Below, in pieces: positions 11,851 through 23,812 of a stretch of 64,000 nucleotides of DNA. The first letter of the stretch is position 1. Every line of letters starts with the position of its first letter. Source of the stretch: Favolaschia claudopus (lineage: Eukaryota; Basidiomycota; Agaricomycetes; Agaricales; Mycenaceae); the NCBI GenBank assembly GCA_037176885.1, contig JAWWNJ010000234.1:62001-126000 (forward strand), read 5' to 3'. The notes beneath the pieces were generated by a model that saw only the letters and a program-made list of their open reading frames with translations, did no database searches and was not told the DNA's origin. The translations under genes were made by a program, and so were the position numbers.

Positions 11851-13971
11851 TTACAAGGGGGGGTTCGCCTTGGTCACCAGCGTGGTGAAGAATTCCTACA
11901 ACGAGATCAGTTCCATGCACTATTCAATGAAACTGCAGTATTACGAACCTGGAACCACGTCCCAGCCTCGGGTGCGGGCTGGTCGGCGTCGCTGCATAGA
12001 AAAAAAAAATCTATTAACGTCAAAATCATTTCGAGAACAAGATAAACGCACGCTTGACCACAGTGGAAGTCGTATCTCGGCGAAGAAGTGTTGCTCGTAC
12101 CGTCGCTCTCGCCTCCAGGCTTCGCCCATACGATCGCATCGACAGCGGAGATACCAGTGCTGGTTGTCGGGCGCGCACCGAACCCGGCGCCCTTTGACGA
12201 GACGCCATCAGCATGCATTCAACGGAAGAAAGAGATATGAACTTTGACGTTGCACCAGTCGCCCCACTGGGCCCGGATGTTTTGCACACCAGAGCGACCT
12301 TGGTCGACGATGAAGTGCGCGGGGAAGCCGGCGGAGGTGAGTTCGGGTGCGAGGGCCTATATGGATCCAAGGATCAGCCAAGGGAGGACGTGAACGCGGC
12401 GACATCAAGGCTTACAGCGATGTAGTGGCTCTCATCGTAATTGGGGTTCCCTTGCGTGATGGGGTCGGGCGAGGCAGCGGTGAGCTAGACAACTCTGAGT
12501 CCAAAATCGCGATTCAATGAGTGCACTGTCATGAAATACATACCGCGTTGTAGTTGGCCACGTTGGTTGCGAGCCCGCGAACGAAGCTGGGGCTGCCCGC
12601 AGATGTGTAGAGGTTGGCAAAGAGCTGTGCGGCGGGGCCGAGGTTAGCGGGCCAGCCGAGCCACCCGGCGTGTCCGGCGTCGAGGTAGGAGTAGACATTG
12701 CCGAGTGTGTTGAGTTGCTGGATGGCGTATGTCACGCAGGCCTAGAAACATGGAACCTCAGTTGGGGTGTCGCGGTTCCAGGGATGCGTGAAGTCACGAG
12801 GTAGGTCGTCTGAGCGTTCGCGCACTTCTCGACGCTGAGGTTTGTGACGAGGTTGGCGAGACTGTCGGGTTCGATGACTGGTTGAGAAATCAGACGGTTG
12901 TTCAATGAAAGAGAAAGCAGCCTCACTTGCGACAACGCGGACATCCGGGAATGCTGAGGATACAAAGGTGAGTTGAGGGCGTTGAGAATTAGAGGCACTT
13001 GCCCTTAATTTGTGCTACAATTTGGTCGATATAGTCGAAGTAGTTTGCCTGACCATTGTCAGCGATGCTGAACTCTCCATTGGAAGCAGCCGCCGCGCAG
13101 TCTCTGATTAAAGTGTTAGCTCTACATATCTTCAAGCAGAAAAGACAAATCTTTCACCTGTCGGGAAGATCGTACACGATGATCTGTACGATCATCGGGG
13201 TGCCCGATGAATTGCCTTGGGCACTAGCGGCCGAGAGGTACGTGCCGAGATCGGGGACCTTGGAGACTGTATCGAACCACGTGAAGGAGGGGATGTTCGC
13301 AACTGACAGTGCTGCTGCTTTGGTCGTGGCGTCCGTGATGTTGTCCGCGGCGGCGTTGACCTAGATGTGTCGTGGCCGTTAGCAAAGCAGTATCCAGCCG
13401 TCCGAAGAATGGATAGACGAACCTCAGCGGTGTAGTAATCCGTGATGTAAATCTGAAAGCAGACATATTATCAGACTCTGTGTCAAAGGAAGAAGTAATG
13501 TTATCCACGTCGTAGCCCTCGTAAGGGTTCCCCGCAGCGGGAGTTTGACTGCCACCGGGAGCAGAGGCGGTGCTGGTTGAAGGAGGAGTACTTGTCGCAA
13601 CGGTGGAAGTGGTCGCAACAGTAGAAGTAGTGGTCGTGCCTCCTCCGGTCGAAGGCCTATGTGCCAAGCTCAGCCCGTGCCACCGAAAACGAAACCATAG
13701 ACTCACAGGCATTGAGAGTAGTACGGGTTGCTGACAACGCAAGTTGCGCCTATGTGAACACTGTCAGCTTTGGAGACAGGCGCCGCGACCGTGAAATAAC
13801 GAACCAGCTACGCAGGTCGTTGCTCCAGCTGCGAATTTCAGTTAAGAAAGGTCGATGTATACAAGAGTAACAAAGCTCACTCCACCCTTGACCGCCGCAC
13901 TGAGAGTAAATAGCGCCCTGCGCAGACACAAGTGCTGGGAGGAGAGCCAGAGCAAGCCTGAGGAATATCAT
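11851..13971 (-). CDS. GH6 cellobiohydrolase with N-terminal CBM1
   Basis: Secreted cellulase (cellobiohydrolase II type) that releases cellobiose from the non-reducing chain end. The ATG at 13971 opens a signal peptide, MIFLRLALALLPALVSAQG, directly followed by the fungal CBM1 (AIYSQCGGQGW ... NPYYSQCL). Then come a Ser/Thr/Pro linker and NPYEGYDV at the start of the catalytic domain. Catalytic-domain marks include IVYDLPD split by an intron from RDCAAAASNGEF, YLDAGHAGWLGWPANLG, and near the end VWAKPGGESDGTS. The final exons read QPAPEAGTWFQ and then EFFTTLVTKANPPL, as in other family members, and the TAA is at 11851. At least eight short introns. The order CBM1-linker-GH6 is standard and no part is missing, so the enzyme looks functional. 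It indicates a plant-cell-wall-degrading lifestyle. Confidence 0.94.
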
Positions 13972-14989
13972 CTTTCTTGAGATCTCGAAGAGCCACAGTC
14001 TGCTCAAAACCAGACATGGGGCATTATATAGGGTTCACAGCGCCAGCCAAAGTTTTGAGAAACCAAACATAGCTCAATTTTATGCGATGAAGATGCATGT
14101 TCGGGGTTATTCTGGTGGAAAATCGACTCCAGCCAAGGCCGAAAACAAGCAGGCCGATTTTGAGTTCGTGGATACGTGGATTGCTTTTTGCTTGAGATAC
14201 GTCAATCCACCGATTTTTTACCGTCACGAAAACGTCTGGGAACACGGGGAAGGAGGCAGGGACGAGCTCGTTGGCTAGCGTTTCTCCTAGAATGAACCGT
14301 TGTGGAGCACCTTGTGAGCTGTATCTTGGTCGATGTCGGATTCGCAAATAGGACGTTCCACTCTGAAGCCAGAGAAGAATAGCACGCCCTAATTTTACAG
14401 GCTCCGATTTGGAAATTGGGATAATTGAGGAGCGGGATAAAGCTCGGATCCGAAGTCAAGTCGAGTACTTTTTTTTTTATCATTCTATGAACGCGGCGAC
14501 AACGCATTGCACAATCGCGCCAGAAGCAGGGCATCTAACGTGCCGCTGAGTTGGAACTTATTCAGTGGTGCGCTAGTTTAGGTGCTCAAGTCATGTAGAC
14601 TCGACGTGCGCTTGAATTTTGAACAAAACTTTGGAGTGATGTCTCCACTCTATGGGTGCGTAGGAAGAGCTGAGCGCTGAGGGCCAGGGGTTGCTTCTGA
14701 GCTAGCTGCGTTTTGCACTAAGTTACAAGATGGCGGTGAGGAGGAGACGCGTGAGAATCCTCAATCTGAAGGACAGCGTGTTTACGTAAACCACTCTTCA
14801 CTGTCACGAACAACGACGAACACCCCTCCAACGCAGACCACGGCCAAATCCGACCATCTGCCGCACAACTAGTTTTGACTGTGAAAATCCGCACGACTCT
14901 ACAGCGACTGCTGTATACGACACTTGCTACAAGGAAGAGACATCCAACATCTCGCTTTGAACTCAGAATAATTTGCCTTGCTTCACTTG
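13972..14989. promoter_or_regulatory. Divergent upstream region, GH6 / SEC5
   Basis: One kb separates the cellulase (minus) from SEC5 (plus). Cellulase promoters of decay fungi are commonly carbon-regulated, but I could not assign specific sites. It includes a T run at about 14470-14478 and no credible gene. Confidence 0.4.
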
Positions 14990-17900
14990 ATGCCCAAGAA
15001 CACCTTTAACGCCGATGAAGCGACATTATTAAAGGCTTATAAGATCTCGTCTCTCTATCCGACGTGTGTGCTAGAGCTGTGGACTGTACTAGTTCTCATT
15101 GCGAGTTAGGAAATGGGAGGATGTTGATCATGAGCTAGAGGACTCCGTCGCGAGCGCGATTACCCGACCTGGCGCTGGCGGAGATGGCGAAGGTGATCCA
15201 TTAGGACTTGGGTCTGGAGTTAGGTGAATATCAGTTGACAATGCTCCAAAGCATCGACTAATTCGGTCGTGTAGTGTGAAAGATATGGACATGGAGTCAA
15301 GTATGTTCAGGTGTCGATGAAGCTAGTTTTCAATCAAGACTAAACTCTTTCACAGAGGCTGCCGTGCTCATCACGTCGAAGTCATTTGACCCCAAGGCCT
15401 TTCTCTCGGCCGTGCATCCGAACGCAAAATATCAAGACCTCGCCAATGGGATCTCACACTTGAAAGCTTCACTCGACTCCCGCTCGGAAGCCATTCGAAT
15501 TCTTGTCGAGGACAACTTTGATCGGTTTGTTGCGGTCAAGGCTTCCACGGATGGTAAACTCTCTTGTTTTCCAACACATTGCGCATTCACCTCGATAATC
15601 AGCTCTATATCTGGAGATGAAGGAAGGCTTGCTGGCCCCGTCAACCCAGTATGCGTCAAAGCCTCTTCGCGACCATCTCAAACGTGAGTCCTTCTTGACC
15701 TTGTGATGTCTGGGCTAATGGGATCCAAGAGGCCGCTGTAAAGGCCGATCAGGTATTCCTACCCGTCCTAGAAAACGCATCGAAGGCCCACAAGCTTCGA
15801 ACCACACTGGGAATATTCGAGCGCTCGAAATTCTTCTTCAATCTCCCAGGCTTCATCATCGAGTCCATTGAAGCTGGTCGGTACGAGCTCGCCATGCGAG
15901 ATTACAAGAAGGGAAAATTTCTTCTCGAGTCTCGACCGGGACAGCTCCTTCCTATCGGCAATCCGAAGGACGGTGAAATGTCTGCTGCCGCGGAGCAACA
16001 ACAAAAACGCGTCCTTGACAAAGTCTGGGGCAGTGTTGAGAAAGCCATGGGGGAGATGCGAAACGTGTTGGTGTCACAGCTCCAGGATCCTCGACGGAGT
16101 GTCGAAGAACACGAGAAGACACTAGAGCTGCTAATGGACATTCAGACGAACGACGACCCTATCTGGACTTTTTTCGACAGCCAACACAAGTACATTATCA
16201 AGCAAATGAACACCTCGTACAAGTCGGCCGTCTCTGGCATTCGGAGTTTGTGGTTTGCTTATTATTTCATTATGAATGGACACTGATTGAGTACTCCAGA
16301 CCTGCTAGAAAAGTCGGAATCCGACACAGCCAACCCAGAGTCTCTCAGTTTGATCATTGCCGCTCAGCTTCAAATCGCTCTCGCAGCGCTGGACAACAAG
16401 CAGTCGGAAGCTGCCGTTGGTCAGTATTCCTCTCGGCCGACACTGCTTCTTGAGTTCTCATCATTGCGCAGCCAAATGCGCCGCTGAACCGACATGGCAG
16501 GCAATCCTGGACATGGTTAAAGTACTTTCGGAGATCGTGCTGTCGTCATTACCCAATTTCTGGCGGATATCAAAGAGCTTCATGGACGGCAAGTTCAAGC
16601 GGGTTTGTTTTCACTCTTTGGCTTGCGCGTCCTACTCAACTTGGACCAGCCTCAGGCATCCTCACGACGAAGCCCTACTCAATGTAAAACGATGGCGCTC
16701 GACATCATCAAACTGTATATCTCCCTCATCTCCCAATTCTTCAAGCTCTCAGACATGGCAGTCGCGACTTCTCCAGGCGGCTCTTCTCCTCCCGAACTTC
16801 CGGCAAATTCTAACTCACTCTGCACCGCTCACTACCTCCTGAAGATTCTTGGCGAGATTCAGGAAACTGTCAACGAGTTGACCGGAATGGACATCTCCAA
16901 CGAAGCTGCTTCGGGGATGAAGAGCCTGCTCGAGAGCGCAAAATGGCGCTTCGAAGATTTGCTCGTCACCGCTTGGCTACGCGACGCCAACATCTTCTAC
17001 TATCTCGAGGAGTGGGTCGCGAGTTCCCTCGACGCGTCACAAACGCAGTATCTCACGCAGATGGAAGTTTTCCAGCGACATATCACGACCTCTGCCTTTA
17101 AGCTTGCGGGGGGCCTCGATCTCGCGTCGGCCTCATCGTCGCTCTCGAAACCTGTTCGACAGAACACGATTCCGGCGGCTTTTATCACTAAAATTACGCG
17201 GGCGTTTCTGGATGCATTGTATGCCTTTTTGGATGGATTGGTGCATCTGGCGTCGGACGAAAGTCCCATTCTGACGGGCAAGATGCCGAGGACTGAGGCG
17301 GCGGGCGGGCCCGGGGGACCGAATCCACTAGAGTTACTCGACATGCGGGACGGCGTTCGTATTCTTTGTTTATTGCGCATGCACGACGCTCACGAGTCCG
17401 GCTTTATCATAGGACACACGGCTAATATTGGTGATCTCGAATTTCGGGCACCTCGCCACCGCCATTGTCCCGAACATGATCACACAACTGGAAACCGCTT
17501 TCGGGATATCCATAGCGGAGGATAGAAATGTTCGTTGTTTCCCTGTTCGCTGTATCTTCTCCCTTTGAATGGCGGAACCTGTCCACAAACAGACTTTGAT
17601 GACGGTGGTACAAGAGCTGGATAAAACGCTCTTCGAGGGCTACACAAAACCGAAGGCGGACAACGTCACTAAAATTATTCGCGGTGGTATCCTCGACAGC
17701 GGGATGGACTGGTACGAGACGCCCCAGCCAACAGGTTCGTCGACTCTACGCACAGCGTATGGCATTCTTTTTAAATTGAAAACTTTGCACAGAAATCCGA
17801 CCCTACATGTACGAAGCCCTCATCTACCTCGTCACCGTACACGCCCAGGTCTCCGCCATCTCCGAAAACCTCCTTTCACGGACGCTCACGACGCTCGTCG

Positions 17901-18262
17901 ACGCGCTCGCCGCGGAGGCGTTCCAATGCTTCAAGCAAATCCCGCGTTTCGGTATGGGCGGGATGCTCCGCGCCACACTCGAGATCGAATTTATGCATCA
18001 AACGCTGGGGCGGTATGTCAGCGGCGCGGCGGCCAAGCAGCTTGGGGAGCTGTATACGAATATCTCGAAAGCGTATGCGAAGCGGCCTGGGGATGAGGGC
18101 CTGCAGGGCAGCTTGGACGGTGTGAAGAAGACGCTGGCAGAAACGAGGAAGGCGACGGGGATTGAGTTTCTGTGTTTCAGGCCTACAAAGGCGAGCAGCG
18201 GAGACAAGGAGAAGAGTTCGAAGAGGAAGGGGGAGGTTTCGGAGAAGACAGGCGCTCGGTAG
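14990..18262 (+). CDS. SEC5: Exocyst complex component Sec5 (EXOC2)
   Basis: Subunit of the octameric exocyst that tethers secretory vesicles at the plasma membrane. Exon 1 begins at the ATG at 14990 ([18 protein letters not shown]) and continues across introns through [13 protein letters not shown] and [11 protein letters not shown] to [11 protein letters not shown]. The diagnostic N-terminal helix is near 15364-15560: [19 protein letters not shown], then [19 protein letters not shown]. Middle exons (16605-17525) give [15 protein letters not shown] and the helical CorEx repeats. The C-terminal exons contain [38 protein letters not shown] and [20 protein letters not shown], which are strongly family-like, and a lysine-rich tail. 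Around ten introns. Its size fits fungal Sec5. Not every splice in the middle was resolved. Confidence 0.9.
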
Positions 18263-18872
18263 GGGGACTTTTTTTCTCTATTTTTATTGAATGTATCACT
18301 TTAGAAACCGAACTTGCATGTAACTCAATAACTATTCGCCAGGCGTCGGCTTACTGCCTTTCGCTTTTGATAGTACTCTTTCCGCCAATCTGGAGCTTGA
18401 TCATGTTCTGGAGGCTAGAGCCTACTACTACAAAACCAAGACTTGGCAAGTTTGGACCGGAGAGGTTGAGGCTTGGAGGTGCGGTCACCAGCGCAATTCA
18501 CGCAGTGTGTGCACGCCGCAGTTACGAATGCCGAGGAGCGTACGCAGCGTGGTGCCGCAGTGTTTCTTGAAGACCTCAGGCTGATCTTGCTTGATTCACA
18601 GGAAATTACTGTTGAATCTCATGTAATAGTTCCTCCATACTCTATAGTTTTCTATCGATGTACAACGAGTCTTCATCGAGCCTTGAGGCTAGCCTCAGAC
18701 GATCTAGAACCCTCGAAATATTTAGATTTTGGGCCTTGGCCGCGGCGCGAATGTTCGCGGTTGTGCGGTAATTAGGTTGTCCGGTTATTAGTCAAGGTGG
18801 ATGACCAATTTATGCTGATTTATGGCAGAAATTGTCTGCTGATTTGCGTCTGCCTCTTTGCTTTCCTCCACC
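18263..18872. other. Intergenic, no gene seen
   Basis: This 610-bp spacer lies between SEC5 and the hydroxylase gene on the same strand. It is AT-richer than the coding DNA. Short open frames here have no recognisable content. Confidence 0.4.
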
Positions 18873-20526
18873 ATGTCCAAGCAACGCGTCCGCATCTACA
18901 CCGCAGAGGACGTCGCAGCGCACACGGGCCAGTCAAGCTGTTGGCTTTCGCGCCGCGGGAAGGTATATGACGTCTCCAAGTTTCTCGACGATCATCCTGG
19001 CGGAGACGATATCGTCCTCAAGTATGCGGGCAAGGATGTCGGCGGGATCATGGCCGGCAAGGCGGAGGGCGAGCAGCATGAGCACTCCGAGTCCGCGTAC
19101 GATATGCTCGAGGAGTATCAAATTGGGAAGCTTGGGACGGAGGAGACCATCGTGAGCGACGGTGAGTTGCCAATAGGGTGTTCCAGATATCTCGATTTCG
19201 TCCCAACTTGGGGTCCACCTCGATGACCTCACTTGCAAAGTGGGAAAGTCAAGTTGGGACGAAGTTGGACCGAAGTTAGGATGCAAGTCGTGGTCCGATG
19301 CACGACTTGCATCCCAACTTTCGTTTCAACTTTGTCTTCAACTTCGGATAATGCCCTTTTTGACGGGCATGACTGACTTTGATGCCGACTTATGAGATGT
19401 GTCTCGTCGGTCGATCAGAGTTTAAACTTCTCGAGTTGGAGACCCAAGTTGGACCCAAAGTCGGGTCAAAATTGTGATATCTGAAACACCTCCAAAACTT
19501 TGCTTTACTATGATTCTTGGCTCATTATTCAATAGACTGGGAAGCGCCAGATGACTTTCAACCGGAGGAGACAAATTCGGCGGAAGATTACAAGAAGAAC
19601 CAGTTCCTCGATCTCAGCAAGCCGCTCTTGCGCCAGGTCTGGGAGGGCAACTTCAGCAAGTCGTATTACCTGCAGCAGATCCACCAGCCCCGTCACCTCC
19701 ACGAGTCCGCGCGGCTCTTTGGCCCCGATTTCCTTGAGGCCTTCACGCGGACCGTCTGGTGGGTCGTGCCCCTCTTCTGGGGCCCCATTACCTCGTACCT
19801 CTTCTGTCGCTCCCTCATCCAATTCTCCGGCGTCGCGCTGCCCCTCTTCTCCGTCCGCCCGGCCCTCCCTTTGCCCCTTCTCTATGCCGCATTCACGCCG
19901 GACAATCTGGGCAAGGTGCGTACATTGTATTCGTTTTTACTTTCGTTAAGCAGCCGTTCAGGTCCTCGCCTGCTTCGTCACGGGCAACGTCATCTGGACC
20001 CTCCTCGAGTACACCCTCCACCGCTTCCTCTTCCACATCGACGACATGCTGCCCGACCAACCCGTAGCCCTCTTGCTTCACTTTCTGCTGCATGGCGTGC
20101 ACCACTATCTCCCCATGGACCGCCTCCGCCTCGTCATGCCTCCGGTCCTCTTCGGCGCGCTCCAAGCCCCCTTCACCGCGCTCGCGCACAAGATCTTCCC
20201 TACCGCTGTCGCTAACGGGATCATATCCGGCGCGTTTGCATTCTGTGAGTGCCTTGTCTTTTCTTTTGGTAAAGCCATCTCGCTGACCGCCCTAAGACAT
20301 TCTCTACGACTGCATGCACTACGCCCTGCATCACACGCAGCTCCCCGCCTACCTGCGCGAGCAAAAGCGCTACCACCTCGCCCACCATTACAAGAACTTT
20401 GAGCTTGGGTTTGGTGTTACCAGTGAGTGTCTTTGCGTGCGATACTGAATCTATTATCTGATCGTCTTTGAAGGCAAACTCTGGGACTACGTGTTCAATA
20501 CACAGCTCTCTCTGCGGCCGTTGTAG
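18873..20526 (+). CDS. Sphingolipid fatty acid 2-hydroxylase (Scs7/FA2H type)
   Basis: ER membrane enzyme that hydroxylates the alpha carbon of the N-acyl chain of ceramides. Exon 1 (from the ATG at 18873) is a cytochrome b5 domain with the haem-ligand motif HPGGDD. After an unusually long intron, exon 2 starts DWEAPDDFQPEE; the codon is split G/AC and fits. Several membrane segments follow. The di-iron histidine motifs are visible: HRFLFH and HGVHH around 20020-20100, and YDCMHYALHH and YHLAHHYKNFELGFG in the exons after 20298. The last exon ends SKLWDYVFNTQL...RPL with TAG at 20524-20526. Domain order and length match the fungal Scs7 family. Intron 1 contains a 314-bp fold-back element. Confidence 0.93.
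19177..19490. mobile_element. Fold-back (MITE-like) element in FA2H intron 1
   Basis: The outer ends are GGTGTTCCAGATATC on the left and GATATCTGAAACACC on the right, inverted repeats with one mismatch in 15 bp. Inside, a near-perfect hairpin (19279-19292 against 19301-19314, 8-nt loop) extends outward imperfectly. The interior is built of variants of CAAGTTGGGACGAAGTTGG and its complement. It has no coding capacity and no clear target duplication. It explains why this intron is about six times the local norm. The termini differ from those at 9154-9288, so it is a different family. Confidence 0.6.
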
Positions 20527-20990
20527 ATAATAAGCGCATGGAGGATCTTAGATGGAAGGATGATTGAGGATTTCGATTCACGGAGTAAAAAATTGCGAGC
20601 AGGTAGATTCTATTATTACTTTACTACAGCCAATTTACACTATGTGCGTTCTTTGTTTCAACGAGCTGGGTGTGATTTCAGAGTATAATCTATCCCTGAG
20701 AGCGAATTTTCCGGATTTATCTCCTTGTCGATGTTCCAGGAATGATCTTGGCCACTGGAAGGAAGGAAGGAAGGAAGTATTGCCGGCAAGGTCCCAAAGC
20801 GAACAGTTGGGGCCCGTACTACAGTACATACAGGCGTCACTTGTATTTGATCCCAACTGAACTTGCCTTGTCTCGCTTTAACTGTACGCTTTGCACATTC
20901 GTTCGAGCTTGGCTCAGACAATACGAGTAGTCACAGCTGTTGAAGATACTTTCTTGTATTCTACCCAACAGCAATTCTCTCGCCCGGAAC
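20527..20990. other. Intergenic, no gene seen
   Basis: Region between the hydroxylase and kinase 1 on the same strand. It contains a short GGAA/GAAG microsatellite around 20757-20777. Confidence 0.4.
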
Positions 20991-23812
20991 ATGGCCGGCG
21001 ACCCAACTCTCTTTGCTTCCAACGTTCGCACCGGAAACCTGGCTGGATCTGGGAGGGGCTACCATGCCTTGATCATAGAGGCGGCACAGCGCTTGGAAAA
21101 TAATATTCAAGAATTGCTACCAGTGCTAGCGCCGGAGAGAGATTCTCCTGAATGGTTGGCGGAAAAACAGGGGATGGTTGATGAGTTCTTTGCTGAAGTA
21201 GATGCTATCGACTTGGAGATAGCGGCGGGTTATCGGCGGCGTCATCGCTCGCTCACACCGTACTCTACTTCGGCAATGTCTGCGTCGACGTATTTACCCC
21301 CTTTTCCGGCTTCTGCGGGCGGTCGTCCGGACTCATTTAGGCGCCCACCAGCCGTCCAAGCTTTAGAATGGAATACCCCCGGTCCTGGAACATTGCCCAC
21401 CCAGCCACAGCCTCTATATACCTTCCTCCATCAGCAGGCTTCGCAAACATGGAAGCAAGCAACTGCATCCCCCATCCCAACTGCCTCCCACCCACTCTCT
21501 CTCAACACCAAGAGCCCCCAGAGTAATTTAAAGGCTGAATCGACTGATTCTGGAGGCACATACGCCGAAGAAACACTGGAAGAGGATGGCTTTTACAGGT
21601 TCGATCCCATGCGTCCGCTGCGATTGGAAAACAGGATTACTGAGAAGGAATCAGGCCAGTGCTTCTTTTGAATCCTAGTCAGCGAAGGCTGAGATTCGCG
21701 TTTGCAGGTCCTCCACCAGCACTCCGACCTCGCCCTCAGATCTGGACTCCTACGATCACTCAAGCGGAGGACGCTATAGCAGAGAAACCTCGTGATCGAA
21801 AGAGCTTCGGAGTGCGATTGCCACCAGTATCTAGCTCATTCGTACAATCGCCGGCTGCTCCGTTTGCAACCAATCCGTCCTTGAATACCGAGGGTGAGGC
21901 GGCTCGAAGACAACGGGAGAAAGAGCGGGCGCGGACTGTAAATCTAGGGCCGAGCACAGCTAGAGAGCAGCCTCCGAGGCAGTATGAGCATGTCAGCGAA
22001 GGCCCCTCGAGTCTTGCGATAGTAGACTCCTCTCCAGCACTGCCATCTCGTCGCCCTCTGCAAATCTGGACTCCTCCAATGACGCGAGAGGAAGATGCTC
22101 AAGCCGAGAAACAGCGTTTTCGAAAGGTTTCACGGTCATCGTCAGCGAATACCCCGAGGTCTATATCTACCTCTTCTGTGCAACGACGTGAAAAAATGCG
22201 ACCACGACTTGAAGAGGCTCAGCGCGTGGAAGGAGAACACGAAAGCGAGCGGGAATACGAAAAAGAACGAGGAAGGTTCGTAGGGGCGCACCAGGGCAAG
22301 GCAGAAGACATAGCATATGAGGTCGTGCAGAGAAAGGAGACTGAGCTGCTTTCGCAGCAGCAGGAGGGAAAGGGTGACCCTAGAACCGAAGAGCCTCACG
22401 GGTCACTCGTACAGCCCGTGGAAACACTTGTTACTCAGGAATTTGCTTTGACGATCCGCTGTCTACTTCATAGCTGGAAACTTCGGCAGGACCTCCTCCT
22501 GGTGTCCGGCGACCAAATCCTTAAAGTCAAGCATGTGATAGAACAGGTTGAATCTCAGATTGTCGAGCAATTCACAGATTTCCTTGATTGCGACTCCGAA
22601 GGCGCTAGTTCTGTGGCAAATGGACTCAAAAGAAAGCATTCCCAAACTCTCATAAACATCATTCATGAGGTGCTCGTTCTGACTTGATCCCAACTACAAT
22701 GTTTATACCAGGTATGCAGGTACTGAATTGGGGAACACTTCCGGATGCAGCGATGCGTCGAAAGGGTCGACGATTGTTGCAAAAAGTAACTCAAGCTCAG
22801 GAGCAATTACCTTCGTCTCTTTTCATCGAAGGTGTCAGCGATCACGATCAAGACCCATCATTTCATGGAGGGTTTGGGGACGTTTTTCAGGCCTTGTACC
22901 AAAACCGGGCGGTTGCATTAAAGCGCATAAGGATGTTCACGGCTGATCATGCCACCAGTGAGCGACACCGTTTGGTCAGTCACCCACTTTCCGTGGTCCA
23001 GTATCACTCAAGTCTTCTTAGGCATTGTATAAGGAGGCGTTGATCTGGCAGGGTCTCCACCACGAGTTCATACTTCCTTTGCTGGGCATCGATTGCTCGA
23101 CGTTTGCGCCGGCGTTCACCATGGTGTCACCATGGATGAAAAACGGGACTGTGCTGAAGTATCTTAAAGAACGCGGGCCGGGGGATCTGGATAGATTGGT
23201 TTGTTCAATGCGTCTCTCGGAAATCTGCCTATTAACTACGGCATAGCTGCTTGAAATCGCGCAAGGGCTTGCGTATCTGCATTCTGTCGATGTCATCCAC
23301 GGCGATCTGCGTGGGACCAATATACTGATTTCCGACGAAGAGCATGCCTGTCTTTCAGACTTTGGTCTCGCCACGATAGTTCCGGACTCCCTAGCGACTA
23401 ATACATCCAGTTCTAATCATGCAGGGAGTATACGATGGTTTGCTCCAGAACTTTTCGACCCGGAGCGCTTTGGGTGTCAACGAACAGTGCGGACAACTGC
23501 GACTGATGTGTACGCGTATGCTGTAGTTTGTATTGAGGTAGGTGCCTATGGTTTCTCCCGCAGTAGAGCATTTCAGTGAAGAGCATTCAATAGCTGTATA
23601 CGGGTGCCCCGCCGTTCTCCCAGCTCAGCGATGGTGCTGTCTTATTCCAGATTTTGCAAGGCATGCGGCCACAGCGACCTCAGTCCATGTCGACGGCATT
23701 GTTTGAGCTTGTGACGTCCGCGTGGGCTGCGGACTTCCGCACTCGACCTACCAGTCGTGAGCTTGTTGCCTCCCTGCAAGGCCTTGCCGCGGTTTCGTCG
23801 CTTTCGACCTAG
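20991..23812 (+). CDS. TKL-like protein kinase 1 with long low-complexity N-terminus
   Basis: The ATG at 20991 opens MAGDPTLFASN. About 500 residues of Pro/Ser/Glu-rich sequence follow, containing two copies of an IWTPxxTxxEDAxAEK motif (about 21740 and 22060) and a charged coiled-coil-like stretch (22190-22380). A helical segment (LLHSWKLRQDLLL ... IEQVESQIVEQF) precedes the kinase domain, whose marks are glycine loop GGFGDVF, VALKRI lysine, HGDLRGTNIL, DFGLA and HAGSIRWFAPE. The catalytic loop has HGD where most kinases have HRD, but the Asp and the following Asn are kept, so it is probably active. It ends near VASLQGLAAVSSLST. It is paralogous to the kinase at 26431, with the same exon borders in the kinase part. 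Substrate unknown. Confidence 0.8.
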
